Shown here: positions 27,277 to 36,000 of the stretch, piece by piece
How positions within the stretch are numbered: the first letter of the stretch is position 1
How the letters are laid out: the number at the start of each line of letters is the position of its first letter
Assembly: GCF_017814975.1 (NCBI RefSeq)
Contig: NZ_JAGIQA010000020.1
Coordinates: 62,001 to 126,000, forward strand
Reading direction: 5' to 3'
DNA length: 64,000 bases
DNA from: Cupriavidus consociatus
GTDB lineage: Bacteria; Pseudomonadota; Gammaproteobacteria; Burkholderiales; Burkholderiaceae
Notes under the pieces: generated by a model
Told to the model about the DNA's origin: nothing
Database searches by the model: none
The model's input: only the letters and a program-made list of their open reading frames with translations
Made by a program: the position numbers and the translations under genes

Positions 27277-27290
27277 AGGGTTATCCTCTT

Positions 27291-28829
27291 TCAAGTGCCA
27301 AGGTGCTCTACCCGGTACTGTTCGCGCAGCGCGGTCTTCAATACCTTGCCCGTGCTGTTGCGCGGAAGTGTCTTCACGAAGAACACGTATTTGGGCTTCT
27401 TATAGCTCGCAATGAGCTCGCGGCAATGGTCAATGACCGCCTGCGCTGACATCTCAACTCCCTCTTCCGCTTCGACGTAAGCCGCGACCGCCTCACCGAA
27501 CATGGAATCAGGCACACCGATGACGGCCACATCGCGAATACCCGGGTACTCCTGGATCGCTGACTCCACCTCTTTGGAGTAGATGTTGTATCCGCCGGAC
27601 AAGATCATGTCTTTCTTTCGATCCATCAGGTACAGATAACCCTCTGCATCGAAGCGCCCCATGTCTCCAGTCGCCACCCAGCCGTCGCTCAGGGTTTTTG
27701 CTGTGTCCTCTGGCCGACGGAAGTACTCTCGCATGGTGGAGTAAAGTCCCGGTGGACCACTGCGTACCCAAATCTCGCCGCCTTCTCCTGTGGCGACTTC
27801 GAAGCCATTGTTGTCCACCAACTTGACTTCAACGCCGGGCCAGATTCGCCCGACGGACGATGGATAGGTGAGTTGCTCTGAACTGTCCAGTCCAGCGATG
27901 GCACCCGCCTCCGTCATTGCATAGAACGAGTAGAAGCGGACGTTCGGCAGCGCTGCGTACAAGCGCTTCTTGACGTCAAGCGGGAACGCTTCACCCGTGA
28001 CCAAAGCAACGCGCACGCTAGAAAAGCTCTCAGGACTGGACTCGACTTCGTCGAGTAGCATGCGCCCCACAGTCGGGACCATGCCGAGAACGGTGATGCG
28101 CTCCTGGCGCACCAACCGTGTGGCTTCCGCTGCATCGAAGCGCGGCATAATCACCAGCGTGCTTCCATGAAAAATCAAATTCATCAGCCGAGCCATGCCG
28201 GTGCGGTGCGCCAGTGGCGTCGTGCACAGGTGCCTGTCGTCCCCGGTCAGCCCCCAGTTCCACCCGTTCAAGTAGCCATTGACATAGAGATAGTTCGACT
28301 GCGTCAGGACCACCCCTTTTGCTCGCCCGGTCGTACCGGAGGTGTAGCCTACCATGCAGTCCATTGCGTCATGAGGCACATCCAACGGCGAGTCATCGCC
28401 TTCCGCGGCGAGCTCGTCCATTCGCAGATCCGCGTCGCAATGCTGATCAGTTCCGATGCGGACCACGGCCGGGAGCCCGGACGCCGCACGCGCAAAGGTG
28501 GTCTGTGTGGTGCCGCAGATAAAGGCAGCCTTTGGCGTTGCATCCCCAAGGATGTGCGCAATCTCGGGCGCCGATAGCGGCAGATTCACCGGCACCGCTA
28601 GTGCGCCTGCCTTAATGGCCGCGATGAAGGCCTGAACGAACTCGACGCCGTTCGGCAGGTACACCACGACGCGGTCACCTACTTGAACCCCCGCAGACCG
28701 TAGTCCTCGGGCGATGCGGTTGGTGGATGCCTCCAATTCGCGGAAGCTCAACCGCCTCCCCTCGCAGATGATGGCCTCCTTGTGGCCATGCACCTTTGCA
28801 TGCGCCGCCAAAAATGATGCGAACTTCAT
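27291..28829 (-). CDS. Acyl-CoA ligase (AMP-forming)
   Basis: A 512-residue ANL-superfamily ligase with VGYTSGTTGRAKGVVLTQSN, FYAMTEAGAI, MDRKKDMILSGGYNIYSKEV and the C-terminal PRNSTGKVLKTALREQY with the catalytic Lys. It converts a free acid to its CoA ester for the dehydrogenase encoded 15 bases downstream. GGGGGATAG precedes ATG 28829. A 127-base gap separates it from the DUF35 gene upstream. The N-terminus KFASFLAAHAKVHGHKEAII is usual for medium- or long-chain and cyclohexanecarboxylate-type ligases; the substrate is not defined. It is a second ligase beside that at 11010-12566. Confidence 0.9.
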   Translation of the reverse strand: MKFASFLAAHAKVHGHKEAIICEGRRLSFRELEASTNRIARGLRSAGVQVGDRVVVYLPNGVEFVQAFIAAIKAGALAVPVNLPLSAPEIAHILGDATPKAAFICGTTQTTFARAASGLPAVVRIGTDQHCDADLRMDELAAEGDDSPLDVPHDAMDCMVGYTSGTTGRAKGVVLTQSNYLYVNGYLNGWNWGLTGDDRHLCTTPLAHRTGMARLMNLIFHGSTLVIMPRFDAAEATRLVRQERITVLGMVPTVGRMLLDEVESSPESFSSVRVALVTGEAFPLDVKKRLYAALPNVRFYSFYAMTEAGAIAGLDSSEQLTYPSSVGRIWPGVEVKLVDNNGFEVATGEGGEIWVRSGPPGLYSTMREYFRRPEDTAKTLSDGWVATGDMGRFDAEGYLYLMDRKKDMILSGGYNIYSKEVESAIQEYPGIRDVAVIGVPDSMFGEAVAAYVEAEEGVEMSAQAVIDHCRELIASYKKPKYVFFVKTLPRNSTGKVLKTALREQYRVEHLGT

Positions 28830-28956
28830 CGGTGTCTATCCCCCGTGGCCTGCCGTGCAAATCCCTACAAACCCAACGCTCCATAAGACGAAGCCGCCCC
28901 GGGCTGGTTCGACCGAGGCAGCTTCGTTAAGGAGCAAGCATCCCGTCGGGGCCGAC

Positions 28957-29382
28957 CTACACCGGCTCGAATGCGGGATAGTTGAACTTCTCTGACAGAC
29001 GCTCCCACATCAGCTTGACCGGCATGCCGATCTTGACTTCCTCGGACTTGACGTTGAAGAGGTTGGCCAGAATGCGAACACCCTCCTCGAGTTCAACGTA
29101 GGCACACAAGTAAGGGACGCGGTCTTCGTGGCCTGGCCACGGTGCCACGGACACCGTGTATGAGTACACCGTGCCGCGTCCGGCCGACTCCCGCCACTCG
29201 ATGTTTCGCTTACCGGTATAGACCGAGCCCGAGCGCGGAAACCATTGGGCTTTGTTGGTGTCCTTGCAGTACTGCAGAATCAACTTGCCTTCATTAGCAG
29301 CTTCCCAAAACGGCGTCGTCTTGGTATAGATGTCTGGGCGCGGCAAGGGACGCACGGGTTTCTTGGTATCTGTCATTTTCAT
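28957..29382 (-). CDS. DUF35 OB-fold partner protein of an Ltp2-like aldolase
   Basis: A 141-residue DUF35 protein: N-terminal helix region (PLPRPDIYTKTTPFWEAANE), a rubredoxin-like ribbon (ILQYCKDTNKAQWFPRSG) and an OB-fold (GTVYSYTVSVAPWPGHE to VKLMWERLSEKFNYPAFEPV). The ribbon normally has four Cys; only one remains here, so zinc is unlikely to be bound. DUF35 domains partner thiolase-fold enzymes such as Ltp2 and ChsH2 in steroid side-chain cleavage. It overlaps the thiolase-like gene by ATGA (29379-29382), as expected for a complex. A paralogue lies at 52606-53019. Confidence 0.88.
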   Translation of the reverse strand: MKMTDTKKPVRPLPRPDIYTKTTPFWEAANEGKLILQYCKDTNKAQWFPRSGSVYTGKRNIEWRESAGRGTVYSYTVSVAPWPGHEDRVPYLCAYVELEEGVRILANLFNVKSEEVKIGMPVKLMWERLSEKFNYPAFEPV

Positions 29383-30551
29383 TGCTCCAGGACCATGACG
29401 TTGGATACGCTCCAGTTCTTGGCGTAGGGGATCGAACCGATACCGGTAACCAGCGCATTGCGCGGATCCTTCACCTGGCGCTCACCAGCCTCGCCGAACA
29501 TTTGTCGCACCGCTTCCACAAGGTTCAGGCCGCCACCTGCAAGGCCCGGCTGTCCCGCCGAGATCTGCCCGCCGCCGGTATTGAGCGGCAGCTGACCATC
29601 GAAGCCGAAGTCCGTGCGAAGAATGAAGTCCGATCCGCCGCCGCGCTCGCAGAAACCCAGCTGCTCAAGCTGCAGAAGGATCGCGATAACGAAATCGTCG
29701 TAGGGGTGGAACATGCGGATGTCACTCGGGGTTACCCCCGCCTGAGCCATAGCGCGCGGCCCAGCCACTGTGAATCCGCTCTCAGTGATGTCGGCTGTAG
29801 GATCATCGACCTTGAAGTTGGTCACCTCGCCATACCCGACAGGGTAGACGGCCTTGGTCAATCCGAGCCGCTTCGCGTTCTCGGCCGACGTAACCAGTAC
29901 CCCGTTGGCACCATCACATACCATCACGCTGTCCAGCACACGCAGCGGCGTCGAGACGAACTTGGAGCTCAGATACTCCTGCTCTGTCAGCGGCACCTTT
30001 AGCTTGGCAGTGGCATTCGGATTAAGGAGCGCGTGGCGGCGCTGCGTGACGGCAAGCTTGGCGAGCGCCTCGTATTTCAGACCATACTGGTGCTCGTAGC
30101 GCTGCATCAGCATGCCGAACACGCCAGTCGGCCCGCGCAGACCCACGGGGTATTGGAACTCCCAGCGCGGGCCACCCTGTTCTGTCGGCGGGTAGCTCGA
30201 TTGCGCATCGGACGCGACCACGAACACCGTGCGCGCCTGTCCATCGCGGATGGCGGCGGCGGCTCGTGCAACACCGGCGATCGTCGAGGCACCACCCAAG
30301 CCGTTGATTTGAGTCCAGTTCGTCTGTAGCCCCAGATGCTCCGCCAGGAACGGCGCCCAGAAGGGATTACTGGTCTCGCTCATCGTTTCCGACACCGCGA
30401 TACCGTCGATCTCGTTCTTTTCGATGCCAGTCTGGTTCAGTACCTGGTCGAGAACTTCGGAAGCCAAGTCGTACGAACTGCGACCGCCTCGCATGACTAC
30501 CGGCGTCTCCCCGTAGCCTACGATGGCGATATCCTTTTTCTTCACAGTCAT
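29379..30551 (-). CDS. Thiolase-fold protein without catalytic Cys, Ltp2-like retro-aldolase
   Basis: A 390-residue thiolase-superfamily protein. Where thiolases have their nucleophilic Cys this one reads INGLGGASTIAG, with Gly, so it cannot run thiolysis by the usual route. HPYDDFVIAI keeps a Tyr-Asp motif like the YD.FT of Ltp2 aldolases, and LNTGGGQISAGQ replaces the usual GHP.GATG. Together with the translationally coupled DUF35 gene this points to a retro-aldolase that cleaves a 3-hydroxyacyl-CoA into a carbonyl compound and a short acyl-CoA. GAGGAG precedes ATG 30551, nine bases after the crotonase stop. The function is inferred from family and context. Confidence 0.85.
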   Translation of the reverse strand: MTVKKKDIAIVGYGETPVVMRGGRSSYDLASEVLDQVLNQTGIEKNEIDGIAVSETMSETSNPFWAPFLAEHLGLQTNWTQINGLGGASTIAGVARAAAAIRDGQARTVFVVASDAQSSYPPTEQGGPRWEFQYPVGLRGPTGVFGMLMQRYEHQYGLKYEALAKLAVTQRRHALLNPNATAKLKVPLTEQEYLSSKFVSTPLRVLDSVMVCDGANGVLVTSAENAKRLGLTKAVYPVGYGEVTNFKVDDPTADITESGFTVAGPRAMAQAGVTPSDIRMFHPYDDFVIAILLQLEQLGFCERGGGSDFILRTDFGFDGQLPLNTGGGQISAGQPGLAGGGLNLVEAVRQMFGEAGERQVKDPRNALVTGIGSIPYAKNWSVSNVMVLEQ

Positions 30552-30560
30552 GCTAACTCC

Positions 30561-31349
30561 TCAGCGACCGATGAAATTTGCGGGACGCTTTTCCTTAAGC
30601 GCAGCCAGGCCTTCCTCCTTGTCGGTGGAGAAAGCCAACGCGAAGAAGGCGTCTGCCTCGATGTTCATGCCTTCCGAGAGCGTGGCGTCAAAGCCTCGCT
30701 CCACCGCCTGCTTGCTGAACATCACGGACAGCGGAGCCTGCGCCGCGATTTGAGTCGCAACTTCGCGCGCCTTGGCCATCGCCTCGCCCTTCGCGGCCAC
30801 ATGGTTCACGATGCGATGAGCCAAAGCTTCCTGCGCGTTGAGGCGCCGGCCGGTCCACATGAGTTCCTTAGCCAATGGCTTACCCACAAGGCGGGGCAAT
30901 GTCTGGGTGCCGGCGCCGCCGGGCATGAGGCCGAGCTTGGCCTCGGGCAGGCCGAATTGCGCGCCATCACCGGCGACGACGAGGTCGCACAGGAGCGCCA
31001 GCTCGAAACCTCCGCCCAGCGCGTAACCTTCGACGGCGGCAATTACCGGCTTCGTCATCTCCGGCAAAGCACGGAACATTTGATTGACCTTGCGGCTGCG
31101 CTTGCGGCGCCGCCACAGTTCAAAGATCTCGTCCGGTTCAAGCTTTTGCTCGCTGGTGTCCACACCAGTGCAGAAGGCCTTCGGCAGGCCAGTGATCAGG
31201 ACAGCGCGGCAGCTACGGTCCGCCTCTGCCTCGCTCAACTGCTCGAGAATCTCGACGGCAGTCTGTTCCCGAATTGCATTGAGCTTGTCGGGGCGATTGA
31301 TGGTGATTTCCAGCCATTGCGGCTGGCGTTCAACAAGAATGTCTTCCAC
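30561..31349 (-). CDS. Enoyl-CoA hydratase (crotonase family)
   Basis: A 262-residue crotonase. Oxyanion-hole segments are PKAFCTGVDTSE and EGYALGGGFELALLCD; FGLPEAKLGLMPGGAGTQTL keeps the first catalytic Glu. I chose GTG 31349 (VEDILVERQPQW) with AAAAGGA five bases upstream; the open frame runs 32 codons further, across the promoter. It is first in the operon with aldolase, DUF35, ligase and acyl-CoA dehydrogenase. It likely hydrates the enoyl-CoA made by the dehydrogenase to give the 3-hydroxyacyl-CoA cleaved by the aldolase. It is divergent from a LysR gene. Confidence 0.88.
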   Translation of the reverse strand: MEDILVERQPQWLEITINRPDKLNAIREQTAVEILEQLSEAEADRSCRAVLITGLPKAFCTGVDTSEQKLEPDEIFELWRRRKRSRKVNQMFRALPEMTKPVIAAVEGYALGGGFELALLCDLVVAGDGAQFGLPEAKLGLMPGGAGTQTLPRLVGKPLAKELMWTGRRLNAQEALAHRIVNHVAAKGEAMAKAREVATQIAAQAPLSVMFSKQAVERGFDATLSEGMNIEADAFFALAFSTDKEEGLAALKEKRPANFIGR

Positions 31350-31416
31350 GATAATCCTTTTATTTACACCTGCGCCTTGCCACGGCACAGTACTACGCCG
31401 GAAGTCGACTAGGCCC

Positions 31417-31445
31417 ATTCTGGTTCTTGTCGCACGATCGTGCAA
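31417..31445 (-). promoter_or_regulatory. Promoter of the crotonase-aldolase operon with TetR-type operator
   Basis: On the minus strand TTGCAC (31445-31440) and CAGAAT (31422-31417) are separated by 17 bases, a good sigma-70 match 68 bases from the crotonase start. TCGCACGATCGTGCAA (31430-31445) overlaps the -35 box; its centre is a perfect 12-bp palindrome, GCACGATCGTGC. The same 16-mer, with one change, covers the promoter at 25073-25100. Confidence 0.6.
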
Positions 31446-31462
31446 ATAGGATTCTCTTCAGC

Positions 31463-31477
31463 GTGAGCTGTGCTCAC
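31463..31477. promoter_or_regulatory. LysR-type palindromic site
   Basis: GTGAGCTGTGCTCAC is a perfect 6-bp inverted repeat with a 3-base centre. It contains the T-N11-A pattern typical of LysR boxes (T31464, A31476). It lies 18 bases beyond the TetR-type palindrome, upstream of the crotonase promoter, where a LysR activator would bind. The likely binder is the regulator at 31886-32839. Confidence 0.5.
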
Positions 31478-31885
31478 TCAGCACGATCTGGGCTCACGAT
31501 GGAGGATATGATCATGGTGGTGAGCAGCCCGCCGCCGCTGCCTAAAACTTCAGGATGCTCAAGGCTAGGAAGTGCACCAAACACGTCACGCAAGCCTAAA
31601 TGCCCATCGCGGTAAACAATGCTGAATAGCAGTGATGTCGCCTGCACGGCGACCCCGTGGCGGTGACCGACGAGCCATTCGCATTCGAGGCCGGGCGGTC
31701 CGATCCCTTTGCGCCCGCAGCCAATGTCTGCATGAGTCGGCATCTAGGCCCACGGGACGGATGTGCCGGGAAGCATGCCTTGAACCCAATCAGAGTGCCG
31801 GGCCTCAGTTCGCTAGCTATTGTTGTGCGAGAAAAACTGAGGCTAATATTCACGAGCGATCCACACTCCCGAAAATGGCCTTACG

Positions 31886-32839
31886 ATGTCAAGAAAACTT
31901 CCCCCGCTTAACGCACTACGTGCTTTTGAGGCGGCCGGCCGCTATGTCAGCTTTACCAAGGCTGCGACCGAGCTTAACGTAACCCACGGCGCCGTAAGCC
32001 GACAAGTAGCACTCCTTGAGGAGTATCTAGGTACTGCGCTTTTCCACAGGAGCGCATCGCAAGTCTCTCTTACCGAGACAGGCAGAAGCTATCTTTCCGA
32101 GGTGACGGCGGCTCTGGACCGCTTGGCACTCGCATCCATGCAGGTATCCGATCACGCGGCGCCTGTTGTTCTGCATGTGAACGCGCCACCAACATTCACC
32201 ATGCGCTGGTTGATCGCGCGCATGTCGAGCTTTCAGCGCAAACGGCCGGATGTCGAGATCAAGCTTAGAACATCAGTTGCTCCTATCAACTTTCAGGAGC
32301 ACGGCTATGACGTTGTGATTCGCGGGGCCAATGCGGGGACACCGGGGTGTATTTCCGAGCCATTTATGACGGAGTTGATTGTGCCGGTCTGCCACGTCGA
32401 CCTTCTCGAGGGAGGGAAGCTCCGTGAACCCGCTGATCTTCGTGCGCACACCTTGATCGGATATGCGACTGAGCCCTACTCCTGGTCGGCTTGGCTTACT
32501 GCAGTCGGACATCCGGATCTGAAACCATCTGGAACGTTACACTTCGAGCAGATGTACTTTTCTCTACAGGCAGCCACCGAGGGATTAGGGGTTGTCCTCG
32601 TACCCCTTTTTTTGGCAATCGACGACATCATAGCCGGCCGCCTGTGCACGCCATTCGGCCCACTTGGGGCAAAGACTCGCCGCTACTACGCTAGTGCTCT
32701 GCAACGCGTACCAGCCGTGGAAGAATTCTTCGAGTGGCTAGTGCGCGAAGGGCTTGATACCGAGCGAATGATGGAGGAGTGGGCTCACTCCGCGGGCTGG
32801 CCACCGGCGTCGTTGCATATACAGGGGCATGATAGTTGA
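31886..32839 (+). CDS. LysR-family regulator, GcvA-like
   Basis: A 317-residue LysR protein of the GcvA group: N-terminus RKLPPLNALRAFEAAGRYVS, helix-turn-helix KAATELNVTHGAVSRQVALL, and an effector domain with APPTFTMRWLIARMSSFQ, YDVVIR and GLGVVLVPLFLA. The start is ATG 31886. The C-terminus has an extra tail after FFEWLVREG, rich in Glu, Met and Trp. It is divergent from the crotonase-aldolase operon, though 536 bases away. Control of that operon through the palindrome at 31463 is inferred. Confidence 0.92.
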   Translation: MSRKLPPLNALRAFEAAGRYVSFTKAATELNVTHGAVSRQVALLEEYLGTALFHRSASQVSLTETGRSYLSEVTAALDRLALASMQVSDHAAPVVLHVNAPPTFTMRWLIARMSSFQRKRPDVEIKLRTSVAPINFQEHGYDVVIRGANAGTPGCISEPFMTELIVPVCHVDLLEGGKLREPADLRAHTLIGYATEPYSWSAWLTAVGHPDLKPSGTLHFEQMYFSLQAATEGLGVVLVPLFLAIDDIIAGRLCTPFGPLGAKTRRYYASALQRVPAVEEFFEWLVREGLDTERMMEEWAHSAGWPPASLHIQGHDS

Positions 32840-33041
32840 GCTGCTGGTGGGAGCAAACTCGGAAACCGTTGCGCCAAAAAAGCGCCTTGTGTGAGCGCTG
32901 TCTTGTCCCCAAAGGCCTGCAACTTCCAGGCAGCGCTCCCCTAACGTCTATCAACGACCGTGCAAGCCTGAGAAAACTTGATAAGGCCTTGATGAAAGCG
33001 TGTAATGTGGTGCGGGATGGCCAGAGAAGTCAAGGCGTCAT

Positions 33042-36000
33042 ATGCGCTGCACATTTTGCGAATGCACTAACCCCGCAAGCGCCAAGTATTGCGCGGGCTG
33101 CGGAGCCAGGCTTGCGCAACGCTGCCCATGTTGTGGTCACGAGTCTAGCCCGGCTGCGCAATTTTGTGTCGAATGCGGCTCACGACTGACCCACCCGACC
33201 GGGATACCAGAGCCTCCGTCCGACTTCGCCACACTCTCCCCTATTTATTACACCCCGCGACACCTGGCTGAGCGCATTCTCGCCGAGCAGGAAGCAATGG
33301 AAACAAGGGGAAATAAAGCAGGCGAACGCAAGACAATCACTGCAGTCTTTGCGGACATGGCCGGCTCGACCGCTCTGATCCACAATTTGGACCCTGAAGA
33401 CGCGCGCCGCCTCATCGACCCCGTCATCGAATTGATGATTGATGCGGTGTACTATTACGAAGGCTATGTCGCCAAGTCGTTAGGCGACGGCATACTGGCC
33501 CTGTTCGGAGCACCCCTTGCGCATGAGGATCACGCCCAACGAGCATTGTATGCGGCACTCCGAATGCAAGAGGCAATCCGCCGCCACAGTAACCAAATCC
33601 CGCTAAATGTAGACACACCACTTCAAATCCGGATCGGAATTCACACTGGCGAGGTGGTGGTGCGTTCCATCCGTAGAGACGACTTGCGCACGGATTATGA
33701 CCCAGTAGGTCAGACAATCCATATAGCCTCTCGCATGGAGAATATCGCTGCGCCGTCATCGATTCTCGTGAGCGAATCGACCTATCGGCTAACTGAGGGT
33801 TACTTTGATTTCAAGGCTTTGGGCGCCACGCAGGTAAAGGGCATCCCGCAGCCACTCATGGTTTACGAAGTACTTGGCCTTGGGTCATCGCGCACACGCC
33901 TCCAAGTATCAGAGCGGCGGGGGCTGGCTCGGTTTGTCGGCCGCCAGGACGAACTCAACAAATTGCGCCAGGCCTTGGATCGAGCCAAGGCCGGGCAGGG
34001 GCAACTTGTCGGCGTTGTCGGCGACGCGGGGATAGGGAAGTCTCGCCTATTCCATGAATTCAAGGGACATGCGCAGGGAAGCTGCTTAATATTGGAGACC
34101 TTCTCAGTCTCCCATGGAAAGTCTTTCGCGTACTTGCCGCTGCTTGAGCTAGTGAAGAACTATTTCCAGATTAGTGATCGTGACGACGAACGAATGTGCC
34201 GAGAAAAGATCTCTGGCCGCCTTCACATACTTGGGCGAGGACTCGAGGATCAATTATTTTACCTGCTATATCTACTTGGGATCATTGAACCAGGCTCGGC
34301 ACTTCCGAACATGGACCCAGAAATCAGGCGTCAACGCATTTTCGATGCCATCACGGAAGTACTCTCGTGCGAAAGTATTAATCAACCCGTTGGGATCTTG
34401 TTCGAGGACCTACAATGGCTGGACAGCGAGACTGAGGCCTTCCTTAATGCGATCGTCGAGCGGCTGCCGAGTACAAGAATCTTGCTCCTGCTGAACTATC
34501 GGCCAGAGTATCAGCATGGCTGGAGTCACAAGCCCTACTACACCTCTCTTCCCTTGGATCCGCTAGGCTCCGTTGAAGCGCAAGGTTTGCTTACCGCCCT
34601 GCTCGGAAATACCGTCCAAATCGTACCACTAAAGAAACTCATTCTGGAGAAGACAGAAGGCAATCCCTTCTTCATGGAAGAGGTCGTCCAGACCCTGATT
34701 GAAGAAAAGGTGCTGCTTGGCCAGCCCGGGAGCTTCACCACAGAGAAAACACCAAATGTATTGCATATCCCCGCCACGGTCCAAGGGGTGCTTACTGCCC
34801 GTATCGACCGTCTGCCATATGCTGAGAAGAAACTGCTGCAAACCCTTGCCGTAGTTGGAAAGGAGTTTCCCCTGAGTCTGATCAGACGAATCGTCGAAGA
34901 ATCTGACGATCAGCTACGGTATCTCCTAGCTCGCTTGCAGACTCGAGAGTTTGTTTACGAGCGGCCATCTTTCCCCGACATTGAATTTGCATTCAAGCAT
35001 GCCCTCACCCAAGAAGTGGCCAGCAGTTCTCTACTCATTGAGCAACGCAGCGTACTGCACGAGCGGACGGCGCACGCAATTGAGACCCTATTCCATAGCC
35101 GGCTCAATGAGTACTTCGCAGCGCTGGCACGCCACTATAGTCTTAGCGGCAACCATCCAAAGGCTGTGGAATATCTTCATTGCACGGCACAGCAGGCCCT
35201 CCAGCGCTCCGCCTACCTCGAAGCGATTCGTCACGTGAATGCCGCATTGGATTTCTTGAAGAACTTTCCGGAAACGACCGAGCGCGCGCGACAGGAACTC
35301 GCCCTGTTGCTAGTCATTGGACCGGCCTTGATTGCCGCGAAGGGTTTCGCCTCATCTGAGGTAGAGGCTACATATCGCCGTGCCCTAGACCTGTGCGAAC
35401 AGTTTGGAGAAACACCTCAGCTTTCCTCTACGTTGGTGGGATTGCGGACCTATTTCTCATTGCACGCTGACCACGCTAAGGCACTCGAAGTTGGCAACCG
35501 ACTGCTTAGTATTGCCGAGAATACGCGCGATCAGGAGTTGCTGGGAGAAGCTAATGTTTCGTTGGGGTCAACTTTATTTTTCCAAGGGGACTTCAGCGCG
35601 GCTCATTCCTATTTGAATCAGGCGTGTGTTCTCTATGCATCTGAGCCGCGCCACACTCACTCTATTTGCCCGGGTGCCGAACCAGAGGTCCGTGCATACT
35701 TGATGTTGGCTCAGGTCTTGTGGTGCCTGGGCTATCCCGACCAAGCCCGCAGGAGAGCACAGGAGGCCTTGGACCTGGCCCAAAAGTTGGAGCACCCTTT
35801 TACCCTAGCTCATGCGCTGGTATCCCTGGCTCAGTTGCATCAGTTTCACCGCGACGCCAAATCAACGCAGACGTTCGCTGATTCTGCCATCGCTCTCTCA
35901 CGCGAGATAGGGTTTCCTCTTTGGTTAGCGTGGGCAACCATCCTTCACGGCTGGGCGCTTGCAACTAAAGGATGCCGAGAGCAAGGAGTCAGCCAAGTGC

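Larger units (their letters stand above)
31350..31885. other. Divergent control region between crotonase operon and LysR gene
   Basis: 536 bases without a recognised gene. The first 130 bases next to the crotonase hold a promoter, a TetR-type palindrome and a LysR-type palindrome (separate entries). The remainder, about 31500-31880, contains open frames on both strands but nothing identifiable. Confidence 0.5.
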
